Positions 11,301 through 15,967 of a stretch of DNA of 22,425 nucleotides are shown here, piece after piece. Every line of letters begins with the position of its first letter. Positions within the stretch are counted from its first letter, which is position 1. The DNA is from a virus. The stretch spans positions 1 through 22,425 of IMG/VR virus record IMGVR_UViG_3300030450_001690; one strand, 5' to 3'. The notes beneath the pieces were generated by a model. The model was not told where the DNA came from and searched no databases. It saw only the letters and a program-made list of their open reading frames with translations. Made by a program: the position numbers and the translations under genes.

Positions 11301-11812
11301 CAGGGCAAGAAAAAGCATTTGGTAGAAATGTAAAATCAGAAAAAGATTTAACTACAGTTAAACTAACGCCTCAAAGAAGAAAAATATTTGAAGACTATTT
11401 AATGTATCTTAATTTAACTAAAACAAACCAAGCTGCTTATTATTCAGAAGATGTTATTAGAGCAATACAAGAAGAGCATGCTAAACAAGGAAAAGAATAC
11501 AATTCTACTTTGACTAGCCAAGGGGGAAGGACTGCTCCTGTTTCGCATTTTAATTGGATTAACAGTGTTAGGGTAATGGAGACTGAAAAAAATTCTTATA
11601 AAACTTCATTACTATACAATAACCCTAACTTAGACAACATTTATAGCAAATGGTTTGACAAGCAACCTTTAACTTGGGCACAAGTAAAGCGAAACACAAA
11701 CATAACTATTCCTTATAATTTTAGAAACAATTTAAATGCAGCAGTACACGAAAGCTCTCAGGAAATAAGAGAGAAATATTATCCCATGGCTTTTCAAAAA
11801 GGATTAGATTAA
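5354..11812 (+). CDS. Giant polyvalent-type internal virion (ejection) protein, 2152 aa
   Basis: This is by far the largest gene. Giant proteins between portal and capsid genes of podoviruses are usually packed in the head and ejected with the DNA. Residues 1-110 are Pro-rich. Hydrophobic stretches near 287-316 (DLAFYAILDFTAAKVLA) and 395-433 could touch membranes. Residues about 550-690 form an alpha/beta part. Near 1025, EEGFLTKEQYEGLNRNYPDYVP matches a motif I associate with polyvalent phage proteins. Residues about 1200-1545 resemble the LPD38 domain: NLIIDSLSATITSSKG, a Gly-rich part, then TIDFSRGG, a hydrophobic YIPFLNAAFEA, and the EYWDIDPSQRH segment. The last 450 residues are charged helices, probably coiled coil. 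No peptidase, lysozyme or N4-type RNA polymerase motif was found. Codons 698-771 have unusual base composition (see the nested frame at 7446). The family name is from memory; the ejection role is inferred. Confidence 0.8.
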   Translation: MVEPNYIQDFLRRARQQNPIFPSTDIPVPPSLTVPQVIRDRNIQYPRPVKPLAVNEDLYNQPPTQAYTEQVPAPTADQRLSIIAAQDPSRGLMRFGAPDRVVPDSDEVALEKQRADALLQGTAMPADLNFRKIVLDKVKSPFDYDPNKFTSDTVTEAEVDMVANKAQEVANSSYTKIQAFIKTVEDAKKLPKVQLTKGGFIPKGQNDLYNLQNTSVEDLRLYANSILYDENIKAGEPLDKMSQLGKALYDQENISDMEDVNRISETFKYNSGVIKGLLHPTITPWESFEMGYWDLAFYAILDFTAAKVLAKTYGGGTVSAFGISTPKIGIQPAASAIAKTNAYQAVTNQTTKVIDSVIPQAVKSAFGSAMNKAKGLKAPALEFQGSQFKYWAGGTPSYLGTEAAVKTQTDNPWLIYPTSIIAAGGIPAAVPKVKDIATTGLLKTGGLAKTAGKTVGESAWRNVLKLKKLDADIGITPSVDETQGFTPFFNKAAKETISKENNKLITGTASEKIQAEKNINKILQPAINDLKEKSTELGLDEAIQPKPNMGLYGGYAEHSIEMVVPSNLNDLDQILFLAADRAKAYNQDSTLIILEGLDANSALVKSTARMFPDLLGGKEFVNSPIMKIDFDKALTAQEITNLQKTLANQSPVSINKITGEASDRIISGLKLSSDKKSVTIAFVDEFLPENTSITRALNDFKQFGKQLATDPDGAGLPILTRLGGRVKFSSGVVRSVVREEYDSVGNRFLNTNRGKQYLNRTSAKRTKQLLDDYEVDYKWFEPQPAFAGTDPVNDPYIRIGQAFSESAKNKNVISDDTSPILKWAKNFVHNPPPTKDGQPSGTHISRAFVHFMQRMWDNTYLLRRVGGQWGQKSYEEIEDMIVSFGGVSAQINTRMKSVLKELSQIAPDLDVTDLDLLMRMELTLNLARQWTRINPKTMLPQGQMKKLPIPIDEILGKKTNKVTYGDVVDNVELIREELVKKYGTTAYKKLKQQVKVINNVYRHERKRLYEEGFLTKEQYEGLNRNYPDYVPTKFINQMADNVSGNWANRTDYKIVREFNEFGDRDTTMPFLETMQMQLATNEYRIKQNKLLKTVLTLLNSSEYKKVYTDSALAKKLSVPRDFIAVEEIDIGMYNKLFPKKEAIAFYHNGKPQYFKVSKELYSELIGFKNELAIFREDYVPSLISGSNTMFKLAHTGSVEFASKNLIIDSLSATITSSKGTVPRLLRIVFRDAMNKLGKADLENEILKDIYDLSGASQKRYTEDLGQDVFLKTAQENGLNIKVGGALGEFKLSKQAMKDAKKNGATFIEFNKKGDLLDENGNPLLTESVKYKLFGDLYDKYQVDPKTKLDALKTMKGVKLFSNALSKYTSVSEYTEQIARRAVFESELKKQIKLNPELKKAFEIAKTPLPKSAKPKMTVEEKITLAAAKRNQNKAIREIVRGEGAAKAATRSVQATIDFSRGGQWIKKANMYIPFLNAAFEASKLPIRTLFTQRQGKKAAFAKIGGLLSAKIALDAYNMSHPEYWDIDPSQRHTSIFFMLPSTEPKQPIEKKADGTDRLKPKTFQVVPRTREWAWIFGSHTKIMEELWRTDDEIEGQPFSEFLFNDIIPEMSPVNFSGRNFSWEGTIARFFPPLLVNPVEQILNKNFHFDTPLVDKNVPTEEQYNSGTNLTYRAIANTLNIPVSPERLKHSVRTFTGTLGEELVTGFPDWLIENYFLEYVIEPEVIEPYKTILAMKDPDKQQAVLSNLSPEIREKVLIELRRRNVRLPVLNKFSETFYSTASASGAEREIFPAVSKDLGIDMAQQKEYDDSIRIHIENVQRQGHELAEQLESGKLTPAEYRDQYADLYKAFEVTQQNKLTELGIDSKVFQTLTQEEQNEYWNRVNEAMKARGLTDPAEYLYQQYMSIRVDEEMMSINEDLAFEEFFAKRDSFLSSLTPEEKESVITKRNSRINKVRSEYERDRDKLSILWDWTSRTSITTALETGQEKAFGRNVKSEKDLTTVKLTPQRRKIFEDYLMYLNLTKTNQAAYYSEDVIRAIQEEHAKQGKEYNSTLTSQGGRTAPVSHFNWINSVRVMETEKNSYKTSLLYNNPNLDNIYSKWFDKQPLTWAQVKRNTNITIPYNFRNNLNAAVHESSQEIREKYYPMAFQKGLD
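7446..7664 (+). other. Possible overprinted 72-codon frame inside the giant gene
   Basis: In the +1 frame relative to the giant gene, an ATG preceded by AAGGG at 7435-7439 opens 72 codons. The peptide is rich in Ser, Thr, Asn, Gln and Glu, with almost no lysine. Its limits nearly match a segment where the host gene switches to C-ending codons (GTC four times, CTC three times, GGC three times) that are rare elsewhere. That could mean dual coding, or that this segment was imported by recombination and the frame is incidental. Translation of this frame is not established. Confidence 0.2.
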
Positions 11813-11823
11813 GATTTTAGTAA

Positions 11824-11852
11824 TTGACATACAAGGAAAATAAATGTATTTT
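11824..11852 (+). promoter_or_regulatory. Sigma70-like promoter candidate before the scaffold/capsid genes
   Basis: A perfect -35 box TTGACA (11824-11829) is followed after 17 bases by TATTTT (11847-11852), which matches four of six consensus -10 bases. Initiation would be near 11860, just before the palindromic motif. It lies in the 83-bp gap after the giant gene, one of the two longest gaps, and would boost scaffold and capsid expression. No start site is known; the call is by consensus only. Confidence 0.5.
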
Positions 11853-11906
11853 AATATAAACAGAGCGTGTTTAAACACACTAAAGGAGAATAAATATGGT
11901 AAGTGA
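11844..11906 (+). other. Possible 20-codon leader ORF overlapping the scaffold start
   Basis: An ATG preceded by AAGGA (11833-11837) opens 20 codons ending in TGA 11 bases inside the scaffold gene. The peptide (MYFNINRACLNTLKENKYGK) resembles nothing I know. If transcription starts near 11860 from the candidate promoter, this ATG would not be in the mRNA, so it could matter only on read-through transcripts. It may equally be chance, since AT-rich gaps often contain ATG after purines. Confidence 0.15.
11863..11879. repeat. Palindromic motif GTGTTTAAACAC in the gap before the scaffold gene
   Basis: Bases 11867-11878 form the perfect 12-bp palindrome GTGTTTAAACAC. The extended string GAGCGTGTTTAAACA is repeated exactly at 19134-19148, at the start of the tail nuclease/fibre genes. 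The copy sits just downstream of the candidate -10 box and upstream of the scaffold ribosome site, a place where an operator, a phage-specific control site or a recombination linker could lie. Confidence 0.6.
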
Positions 11907-12744
11907 AAACACTACACCGCAAGCAGAAGAATCTCAGCCACAAGCTGAGCCTGCTATAACGGACACAACGCCTGAAGGACAGGATTCGTTTAACCCTGCC
12001 CTGCCTTTTGTTATGCCAACAGAAACAAATGAAACTCAGGATTCTTCTGAACAAGGAGCGGAAAATGTGCAAGCCCCGCCTGCAGTCCCGCAACAAGAAA
12101 CAGAAGAAACAAGTGCACAACCTGTGCCAAGTACAGAAACAGAACAGCAACCACAAGACGCTGTTCCTGCTGAGCAAAATGTTCAGCCTCAAGCTACTCC
12201 TACCCCTGCAATACAACCTGATTTCGATACAAGAGTAAAGGAATTAGAACAACAGGTTCAAGGATATCAAGCTGAAAAGGCTCAACAAAATTTTGCTCAA
12301 CAAAAGCAAGCAGTACAGACACAGTACGAGCAACAAGGGTACGAACCTGAAGTGGCTGCATTACTAACTCAGCAATGGGAAAGCAATGCTATGCAAATGC
12401 AACAAATGCAAACCGCAGCTATTAACAGGGAAAATCTTATGGCACAAATGATGACAGAAGCGTTGTCTTTGTCTAAAGAATACAATGTAGACCCACAACA
12501 GTTGCTGAAGTACACAGACCCTGCTCAAATGCGAGAGGCTGCGGTTAGTCAGTCAAAGTTTAACAAATTAGAACAGGAGAACAAAAAGCTCAAAGAGCAA
12601 TTAGCTCCTGCTCAAAAGTTTGATGACAACGCTGCGAGTCCTACGTCAGAAGATTCTGATGAGTATTGGCAGGAAAGGTATATTCAGGGAGATAATTCTC
12701 CCAAAGCATTAGCTGCAGGTCGAAGAGCTGCAGGTTTACAATAA
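11896..12744 (+). CDS. Capsid scaffolding protein
   Basis: The 282-residue product probably guides capsid assembly and is then lost. The first 110 residues are an acidic, Pro/Gln/Glu/Thr-rich disordered arm. From about residue 113 the protein becomes helical coiled coil (RVKELEQQVQGYQAEKAQQ and the Gln/Met-rich stretches that follow), then a second coiled coil near 220-235 (KLEQENKKLKEQL). The C-terminus is short and basic (ALAAGRRAAGLQ), as expected for capsid binding in scaffolds of other phages. It lies 37 bp before the major capsid gene, the classic scaffold position. An AAAGGAG site is upstream of the ATG, and a sigma70-like promoter candidate lies in the preceding gap. No protease domain is visible, so capsid maturation would need another enzyme or none. 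The assignment rests on composition, coiled coils and position. Confidence 0.85.
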   Translation: MVSENTTPQAEESQPQAEPAITDTTPEGQDSFNPALPFVMPTETNETQDSSEQGAENVQAPPAVPQQETEETSAQPVPSTETEQQPQDAVPAEQNVQPQATPTPAIQPDFDTRVKELEQQVQGYQAEKAQQNFAQQKQAVQTQYEQQGYEPEVAALLTQQWESNAMQMQQMQTAAINRENLMAQMMTEALSLSKEYNVDPQQLLKYTDPAQMREAAVSQSKFNKLEQENKKLKEQLAPAQKFDDNAASPTSEDSDEYWQERYIQGDNSPKALAAGRRAAGLQ

Positions 12745-12746
12745 TC

Positions 12747-12760
12747 AGGTGGAGACACCT
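12747..12760 (+). promoter_or_regulatory. Small GAGA-loop hairpin between scaffold and capsid genes
   Basis: AGGTG and CACCT form a perfect 5-bp stem around GAGA, a GNRA-type tetraloop, starting 3 bases after the scaffold stop. No T-run follows, so it is not a terminator. It lies 10 bases before the capsid GGAGG site (12771-12775) and could stabilise a processed capsid mRNA or affect ribosome loading. The function is inferred. Confidence 0.4.
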
Positions 12761-12781
12761 ATTCAACGGTGGAGGAAATAA

Positions 12782-13651
12782 ATGGCTCAAACCGCTACAA
12801 CAGGTAGTTTAGAGAACGCGAGCAGAACTATAATCGCGGCTGCTAGATATACCGAGGAGCACAATGCTCCCGCTATGGCTTTAATAGAGAAGTTCACACT
12901 TCCTAAAGGTTCAAAGCAAGTAACTGTGCCAAAAGTCTCACAAATGACCGTGTCTGACTTAACAGACGGACAGGACATTGTTGACGAAGAAGAGATAGGA
13001 ATGACAACAGTCAGCCTTACTGCAAGTGAGGTAGGAGCTAAAGTTATTCTTACCGACAAACTTGTTCGTGAACAACAAAACAATGTGTTTACTATTATTG
13101 GTAAACAACTTGGAGACGCAATGGCAAGAAAAAAAGATACTGATGTTCACTCATTGTATAGTTCATTAAATGGTGGCACTACACTTGGTGCAGCAGCAGC
13201 TACAGCAAGTTTAGCTAACATGGCAGGTGCAATAGCATACGCAAAAGCCAACAAGTTTGGAACAGAAATATATATTCTGCAACACCCAAATACTGTTTTT
13301 GATATTGCTAACACAGCAGTAACAGCTTCTTCAACTTACCCTGTACCACATGGTTGGTCTGAAGATTTACTAGGAAACTTCTTTAGTGGTCTAAGACCTC
13401 TTAATGGAGTTCCAATTTTTGAAGACGGAAACTTATCAGTTGACTCAAATGATGACGCAGTTGGCGTTATTGCTGACAAATCAGCTCTAGCTGTACTACA
13501 GTCTGTTGACAGTAGAACAGAGAGACAGAGAGACGCTTCAATGCGTGCAACTGAGGTAGTTATAACTGCGGATTACGGAGTTGCAGAGCTTGATGATTCA
13601 AGAGGTGCACCTTTGACTTTTGACGCTTCCGCTCCTTCAACTAGTGCGTAA
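12782..13651 (+). CDS. Major capsid protein, HK97 fold
   Basis: The 289-residue product is the probable shell subunit. The start has a helical/polar arm, then the elements expected of HK97-fold capsid proteins: a beta strand pair with GSKQVTVPKVSQMTVSDLTDG (extended loop-like), a long spine helix at about 100-120 (FTIIGKQLGDAMARKKDTDVHSLYSSLNG), then the P-domain/A-domain with IYILQHPNTVFDIAN and VPIFEDGNL. Near the end, VVITADYGVAELDDSRGAPL resembles the last strand of small capsid proteins of podoviruses. A GGAGG site lies 6 bases before ATG. The gene follows the scaffold and is flanked by small head genes. The short length is normal for HK97-fold proteins without a cleaved delta domain. 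No sequence search was run; the fold is inferred from the pattern and position. Confidence 0.88.
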   Translation: MAQTATTGSLENASRTIIAAARYTEEHNAPAMALIEKFTLPKGSKQVTVPKVSQMTVSDLTDGQDIVDEEEIGMTTVSLTASEVGAKVILTDKLVREQQNNVFTIIGKQLGDAMARKKDTDVHSLYSSLNGGTTLGAAAATASLANMAGAIAYAKANKFGTEIYILQHPNTVFDIANTAVTASSTYPVPHGWSEDLLGNFFSGLRPLNGVPIFEDGNLSVDSNDDAVGVIADKSALAVLQSVDSRTERQRDASMRATEVVITADYGVAELDDSRGAPLTFDASAPSTSA

Positions 13652-13680
13652 TTAAAAATTAAATAATAAATGGAGGCTTT

Positions 13681-14091
13681 ATGGGTACAGGCATGCCGTC
13701 TGCACAGCGTAGAGAATTGTTAGAAGAGTTAAATCAATCTAACAGGGAGTTAGGTATGAACAAAGATTATGATTGGCAATTATTAGAAAGTTGGCAAGAT
13801 AAGGTTACTTTATATCAACACCTCCCTTCTTATACGGTAGAAGGAAAGGTTTGGAAACCCTGTGGGACAAAACACCTTAATCAGGTAGGAGACCCGCAAA
13901 ACCTAGCAAGGAAAGCTAAAGTTCCGTTAGCGTGGTTAATAACGCCATGGGACGGAGTTTGCAAAATGGAATTGCAAGGTAAAGAGTGTGCTTGTAAAAA
14001 AGCAGGCTTTAATGAAGATAAAGACAAAGTTACTCAGGAGAAAACTGAAGTTAAGGCGGAAACGCCTAAACAAAAAGCTACTCCTGAATAG
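13681..14091 (+). CDS. Unknown 136-aa protein with Cys/His cluster
   Basis: I do not recognise this protein. The N-terminus is helical and charged (AQRRELLEELNQSNRELG). The middle is Trp/Tyr-rich, with the Trp residues spaced through WQLLESWQDKV and VEGKVWKPCG. Five metal-ligand-like residues stand out: Cys61, His65, Cys94, Cys103 and Cys105 (CGTKH, then CKMELQGKECAC). The last 28 residues are Lys/Glu-rich and probably disordered. It lies between the major capsid and decoration genes with GGAGG 4 bases before ATG, and a 105-bp gap with a promoter candidate follows it. Such small genes next to the capsid often encode head-completion or stabilising proteins, but nothing here proves it. Zinc binding is a hypothesis from the Cys/His spacing. 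Confidence 0.6.
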   Translation: MGTGMPSAQRRELLEELNQSNRELGMNKDYDWQLLESWQDKVTLYQHLPSYTVEGKVWKPCGTKHLNQVGDPQNLARKAKVPLAWLITPWDGVCKMELQGKECACKKAGFNEDKDKVTQEKTEVKAETPKQKATPE

Positions 14092-14100
14092 CTTGTTTTA

Positions 14101-14139
14101 GTATAAGTGTAATCTTTGACCGAGCTTATACGACTTTTT
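14101..14139 (+). terminator. Possible weak intrinsic terminator after the capsid operon
   Basis: GTATAAG (14101-14107) pairs perfectly with CTTATAC (14125-14131) around a 17-base loop, and five T residues follow (14135-14139). The stem is AT-rich and the loop long, so termination would be partial. It overlaps the promoter candidate at 14116-14145, so the two roles may compete or the stem may be incidental. Confidence 0.3.
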
Positions 14140-14145
14140 AATAAT
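14116..14145 (+). promoter_or_regulatory. Sigma70-like promoter candidate before the decoration gene
   Basis: TTGACC (14116-14121, five of six -35 consensus bases) is separated by 18 bases from AATAAT (14140-14145, five of six -10 bases). Initiation near 14152 would give a leader of about 45 bases ahead of the decoration gene at 14197. The leader contains a CGGG/CCCG (14156-14159 with 14171-14174) possible stem and ends in a strong ribosome site. This is consensus evidence only. Confidence 0.5.
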
Positions 14146-14183
14146 CGGTTAAAGGCGGGGTATATAGAAACCCGTAAATAAAT

Positions 14184-14190
14184 AAGGAGG
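14184..14190 (+). promoter_or_regulatory. Strong ribosome binding site of the decoration gene
   Basis: AAGGAGG with 6 bases to the ATG is a full match to the anti-Shine-Dalgarno sequence and the best in the window. It fits a protein made in capsid-level amounts. Confidence 0.75.
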
Positions 14191-14196
14191 AAAGCT

Positions 14197-14937
14197 ATGG
14201 CTTTTCCAAATACAATCGTAGGAAAATACGGGTGGGAGAAAAAAGAAACTTCTGCTCAGAAACTTCCTTTAGGTACTGAGATGATTCTTCGAGACGGAAG
14301 AAGATATCGGTACACACACAACGGTGGTACTGCAATAGGAGAGGGGCTAGTAGTAGCTTCAGAAGCTCCTGCAGGAAACCATGATGAAGACTTGGTTATC
14401 GCAACAGGTGCTTCAGCAGGAGGTACAACTCTTGGTGTAACTCTTGGAGGAACTGCGGCGGCTAAAGATTTATATGCAGAAGGATATATATTCTTTAATT
14501 TACCGACTACAGACCCACATGAAATGTACAAAATTAAATCACACCCTGCTATCGATTCTTCAGGAACAGGTACTTTTACCATTGATGAAGAAGACGGGTT
14601 TATTACTGCAGTAGTTGCAGGAACAGACACAGCAGGTTTAATTAAGAATCCTTACAAAGACATTGTAGTTGCCCCTGCGGCAGTTGCAGGTAGATTTGTT
14701 GGAGTTACTACAAGAAACTTCACAGCAGACTACTATGGTTGGGTTCAGGTTAGTGGTCTTGCTACAGCAAAGATTGACGGCACTCCTGCTGTTGGTACTT
14801 TGGTTGGTGCAAGCTCAAACCACGCAGGTCAATTATTAGCTATCGGTGCGGACACTACTCCTGCTCTTGCAAGATTGCATGGTAAAGCAGGCGTGGACAA
14901 TGAGTTCCATACTGTAATGTTAATGAACCTACAGTAA
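14197..14937 (+). CDS. Probable capsid decoration/structural protein
   Basis: The 246-residue product is beta-rich, with many Gly, Ala, Thr and Val residues, no cysteine, and alternating hydrophobic strands. Examples are GTEMILRDGRRYRYTHNGG near residue 30, YIFFNLPTTDPHEMYKIK near 100, GTFTIDEEDGFITAVVAG near 130 and YYGWVQVSGLATAKIDG near 190. The overall pattern, an alanine-rich beta protein with 'G-x-L-V-A-S' and 'Y-Y-G-W-V-Q-V-S-G' strands, is one I associate with phage head-decoration or capsid-associated beta-sandwich proteins. Its own promoter candidate and perfect ribosome site suggest high copy number, which fits a decoration protein. It sits between the capsid and tail genes. An alternative is a second major head protein; a tail tube protein is less likely in a podovirus layout. 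The family name remains open. Confidence 0.65.
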   Translation: MAFPNTIVGKYGWEKKETSAQKLPLGTEMILRDGRRYRYTHNGGTAIGEGLVVASEAPAGNHDEDLVIATGASAGGTTLGVTLGGTAAAKDLYAEGYIFFNLPTTDPHEMYKIKSHPAIDSSGTGTFTIDEEDGFITAVVAGTDTAGLIKNPYKDIVVAPAAVAGRFVGVTTRNFTADYYGWVQVSGLATAKIDGTPAVGTLVGASSNHAGQLLAIGADTTPALARLHGKAGVDNEFHTVMLMNLQ

Positions 14938-14942
14938 ATTAA

Positions 14943-15371
14943 ATGTTTCAGCATACTGAGACATACGATAGACGGTTAGTGTTACCTGCAGGCGTTCTTC
15001 TTCTAGGAGAGTTGCCTGCAGGTAATACCTTAAGCTCGCTTTCTTTTAGTTTTTACGATTCGGTTACAGAACGTAGGTCAGTAATTCACAACATTCCTTA
15101 CACTCCTAATGACCCTTATTCTCACAACGGAATTGAAACTATGATAGGAGAAGCTCACGAAACATGGCTTAAAAACGTAAGAGAGCAAGGCAAAAAGAAA
15201 CCTAAAATGACTGTAGAACAAAGAAAAGAATTTGGTAAAATACTAGAAGAAATAAGAGTAAACAAAAACAAACGAAAAGAAAGTACAAACAATAAAATTT
15301 ATTACGAGGGGACAAATAATGGAAGACAACAAAATCGTAGACAGTTTAGACGCAGCACTAGACTCTCCTGA
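14943..15371 (+). CDS. Unknown 142-aa protein with basic C-terminus
   Basis: I do not recognise this family. Residues 1-70 are a globular, Leu-rich part (RRLVLPAGVLLLGELPAGN, then beta-like YDSVTERRSVIHNIPYTPND). Residues 70-120 are helical and Lys/Glu-rich, including KKPKMTVEQRKEFGKILEEIR. The last 40 residues are Asn/Arg/Gln-rich and run 53 bp into the next gene in another frame, so the tail may be constrained by that overlap rather than by its own function. The ATG lies 5 bp after the decoration stop without a clear ribosome site, so translation probably depends on coupling. Position among small head genes suggests a head-completion or assembly role, but no direct evidence exists. Confidence 0.55.
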   Translation: MFQHTETYDRRLVLPAGVLLLGELPAGNTLSSLSFSFYDSVTERRSVIHNIPYTPNDPYSHNGIETMIGEAHETWLKNVREQGKKKPKMTVEQRKEFGKILEEIRVNKNKRKESTNNKIYYEGTNNGRQQNRRQFRRSTRLS

Positions 15372-15600
15372 AAACACTCAGGAAGTAATAGACGATAGAG
15401 TATTAATAAAGCAGGAAGATATAACTGCGGTATTAAACCAAAGCGAGTTAACAAGAATAAAAGTAACTAATCAAGCTTTGCAAAGAAGAGTAAAAGAACT
15501 AGCTATTGAAATTTCAAGGCTTAAAGGTATACTTAAAATGCAAGGCGAAAATATTAACAAGCCTAAAACAAAGGAGAAAGCAAATGCCGCCAATGGGTAA
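15319..15600 (+). CDS. Small coiled-coil protein, 93 aa
   Basis: The N-terminal 30 residues are acidic (MEDNKIVDSLDAALDSPENTQE). Residues about 42-75 form a probable leucine-zipper-like coiled coil, with hydrophobic residues in a heptad-like spacing through LTRIKVTNQALQRRVKELAI and EISRLKGILKM. The tail is Lys/Asn-rich. GAGGGG lies 7 bases before the ATG, so the start is well supported even though it lies 53 bp inside the preceding gene. It overlaps the following 33-aa gene by 17 bp. A dimeric assembly helper is plausible; the function is unknown. Confidence 0.65.
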   Translation: MEDNKIVDSLDAALDSPENTQEVIDDRVLIKQEDITAVLNQSELTRIKVTNQALQRRVKELAIEISRLKGILKMQGENINKPKTKEKANAANG

Positions 15601-15685
15601 AGGTACATACGGAAGTAAAAGAGGACGACCACCTAAAAAAGGTAAGAAGATGATGAAAAAAACCATGAGAAGAAAAAAGAAATAA
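15584..15685 (+). CDS. 33-aa highly basic AT-hook-like peptide
   Basis: This short gene encodes 33 residues, about half of them Lys or Arg, with no acidic residue. The core Lys-Arg-Gly-Arg-Pro-Pro-Lys-Lys (residues 12-19) matches the AT-hook pattern, RGRP flanked by basic residues, which binds the minor groove of AT-rich DNA in other proteins. The rest is Lys/Met/Arg repeats (KKGKKMMKKTMRRKKK). GGAG precedes the ATG by 8 bases, and the gene overlaps the previous one by 17 bp and stops 2 bp before the next ATG, so it fits the operon precisely. A head-associated DNA-binding or condensing peptide is plausible. DNA binding is inferred from the motif, and no homologue was searched. Confidence 0.7.
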   Translation: MPPMGKGTYGSKRGRPPKKGKKMMKKTMRRKKK

Positions 15686-15687
15686 TC

Positions 15688-15966
15688 ATGGCGAGAGACC
15701 CTAGATTAAAAAGAGCAGGGGTTTCAGGGTTTAATAAACCTAAACGAACTCCTAGTCATAAAACTAAATCTCATGTAGTAGTGGCTAAAGAAGGAGACAA
15801 AATAAAGTTAATCAGATTTGGTCAGCAAGGTGTTAGTGGTGCAGGAAAAAATCCTAAATCAGCTAAAGACAAAGCAAGAAGAAAATCTTTTAAAGCTAGA
15901 CATGGTAAAAATATAGCTAAGGGTAAAATGTCCGCAGCACATTGGGCTAATAAAGTGAAGTGGTAA
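15688..15966 (+). CDS. Conserved-type small basic phage protein, 92 aa (possibly DUF6321)
   Basis: The protein is strongly basic and ends in a Trp-rich tail. Its features are RLKRAGVSGFNKPKRTP near the start, SHVVVAKEGDKIKLIRFGQQG in the middle (a short beta hairpin) and KSFKARHGKN then KGKMSAAHWANKVKW at the end. I recall a family of phage proteins with these same motifs in virion regions of marine phages, possibly Pfam DUF6321; this is from memory. Its role is not known to me. It follows the AT-hook-like peptide by 2 bp, so two Lys/Arg-rich proteins stand side by side. The start is fixed by the tight junction, though no strong ribosome site is present. Nucleic-acid contact is plausible from the charge only. 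Confidence 0.8.
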   Translation: MARDPRLKRAGVSGFNKPKRTPSHKTKSHVVVAKEGDKIKLIRFGQQGVSGAGKNPKSAKDKARRKSFKARHGKNIAKGKMSAAHWANKVKW

Positions 15967-15967
15967 T

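Noticed and set aside
5354-11812. Giant gene as an N4-type virion RNA polymerase
   Set aside because: The location and size would fit, but I could not find the polymerase motifs (DxxGR-type, the Lys/Tyr-Gly helix, His-Asp) in the order required.
12008-12238. A 76-codon frame inside the scaffold gene on the same strand
   Set aside because: It is Lys/Leu/Gln-rich and tracks the low-complexity Pro/Gln/Glu arm of the scaffold. There is no good ribosome site and no codon shift in the host gene, so it looks like a shadow.
15260-15330. Programmed frameshift joining the 142-aa and 93-aa genes
   Set aside because: The second gene has its own ATG and a good GAGGGG site, and I saw no convincing slippery heptamer with a downstream structure.
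14943-15371. Treating the 142-aa product as a tail completion protein
   Set aside because: Position alone suggests it; no motif supports a specific role, so it is left as unknown.
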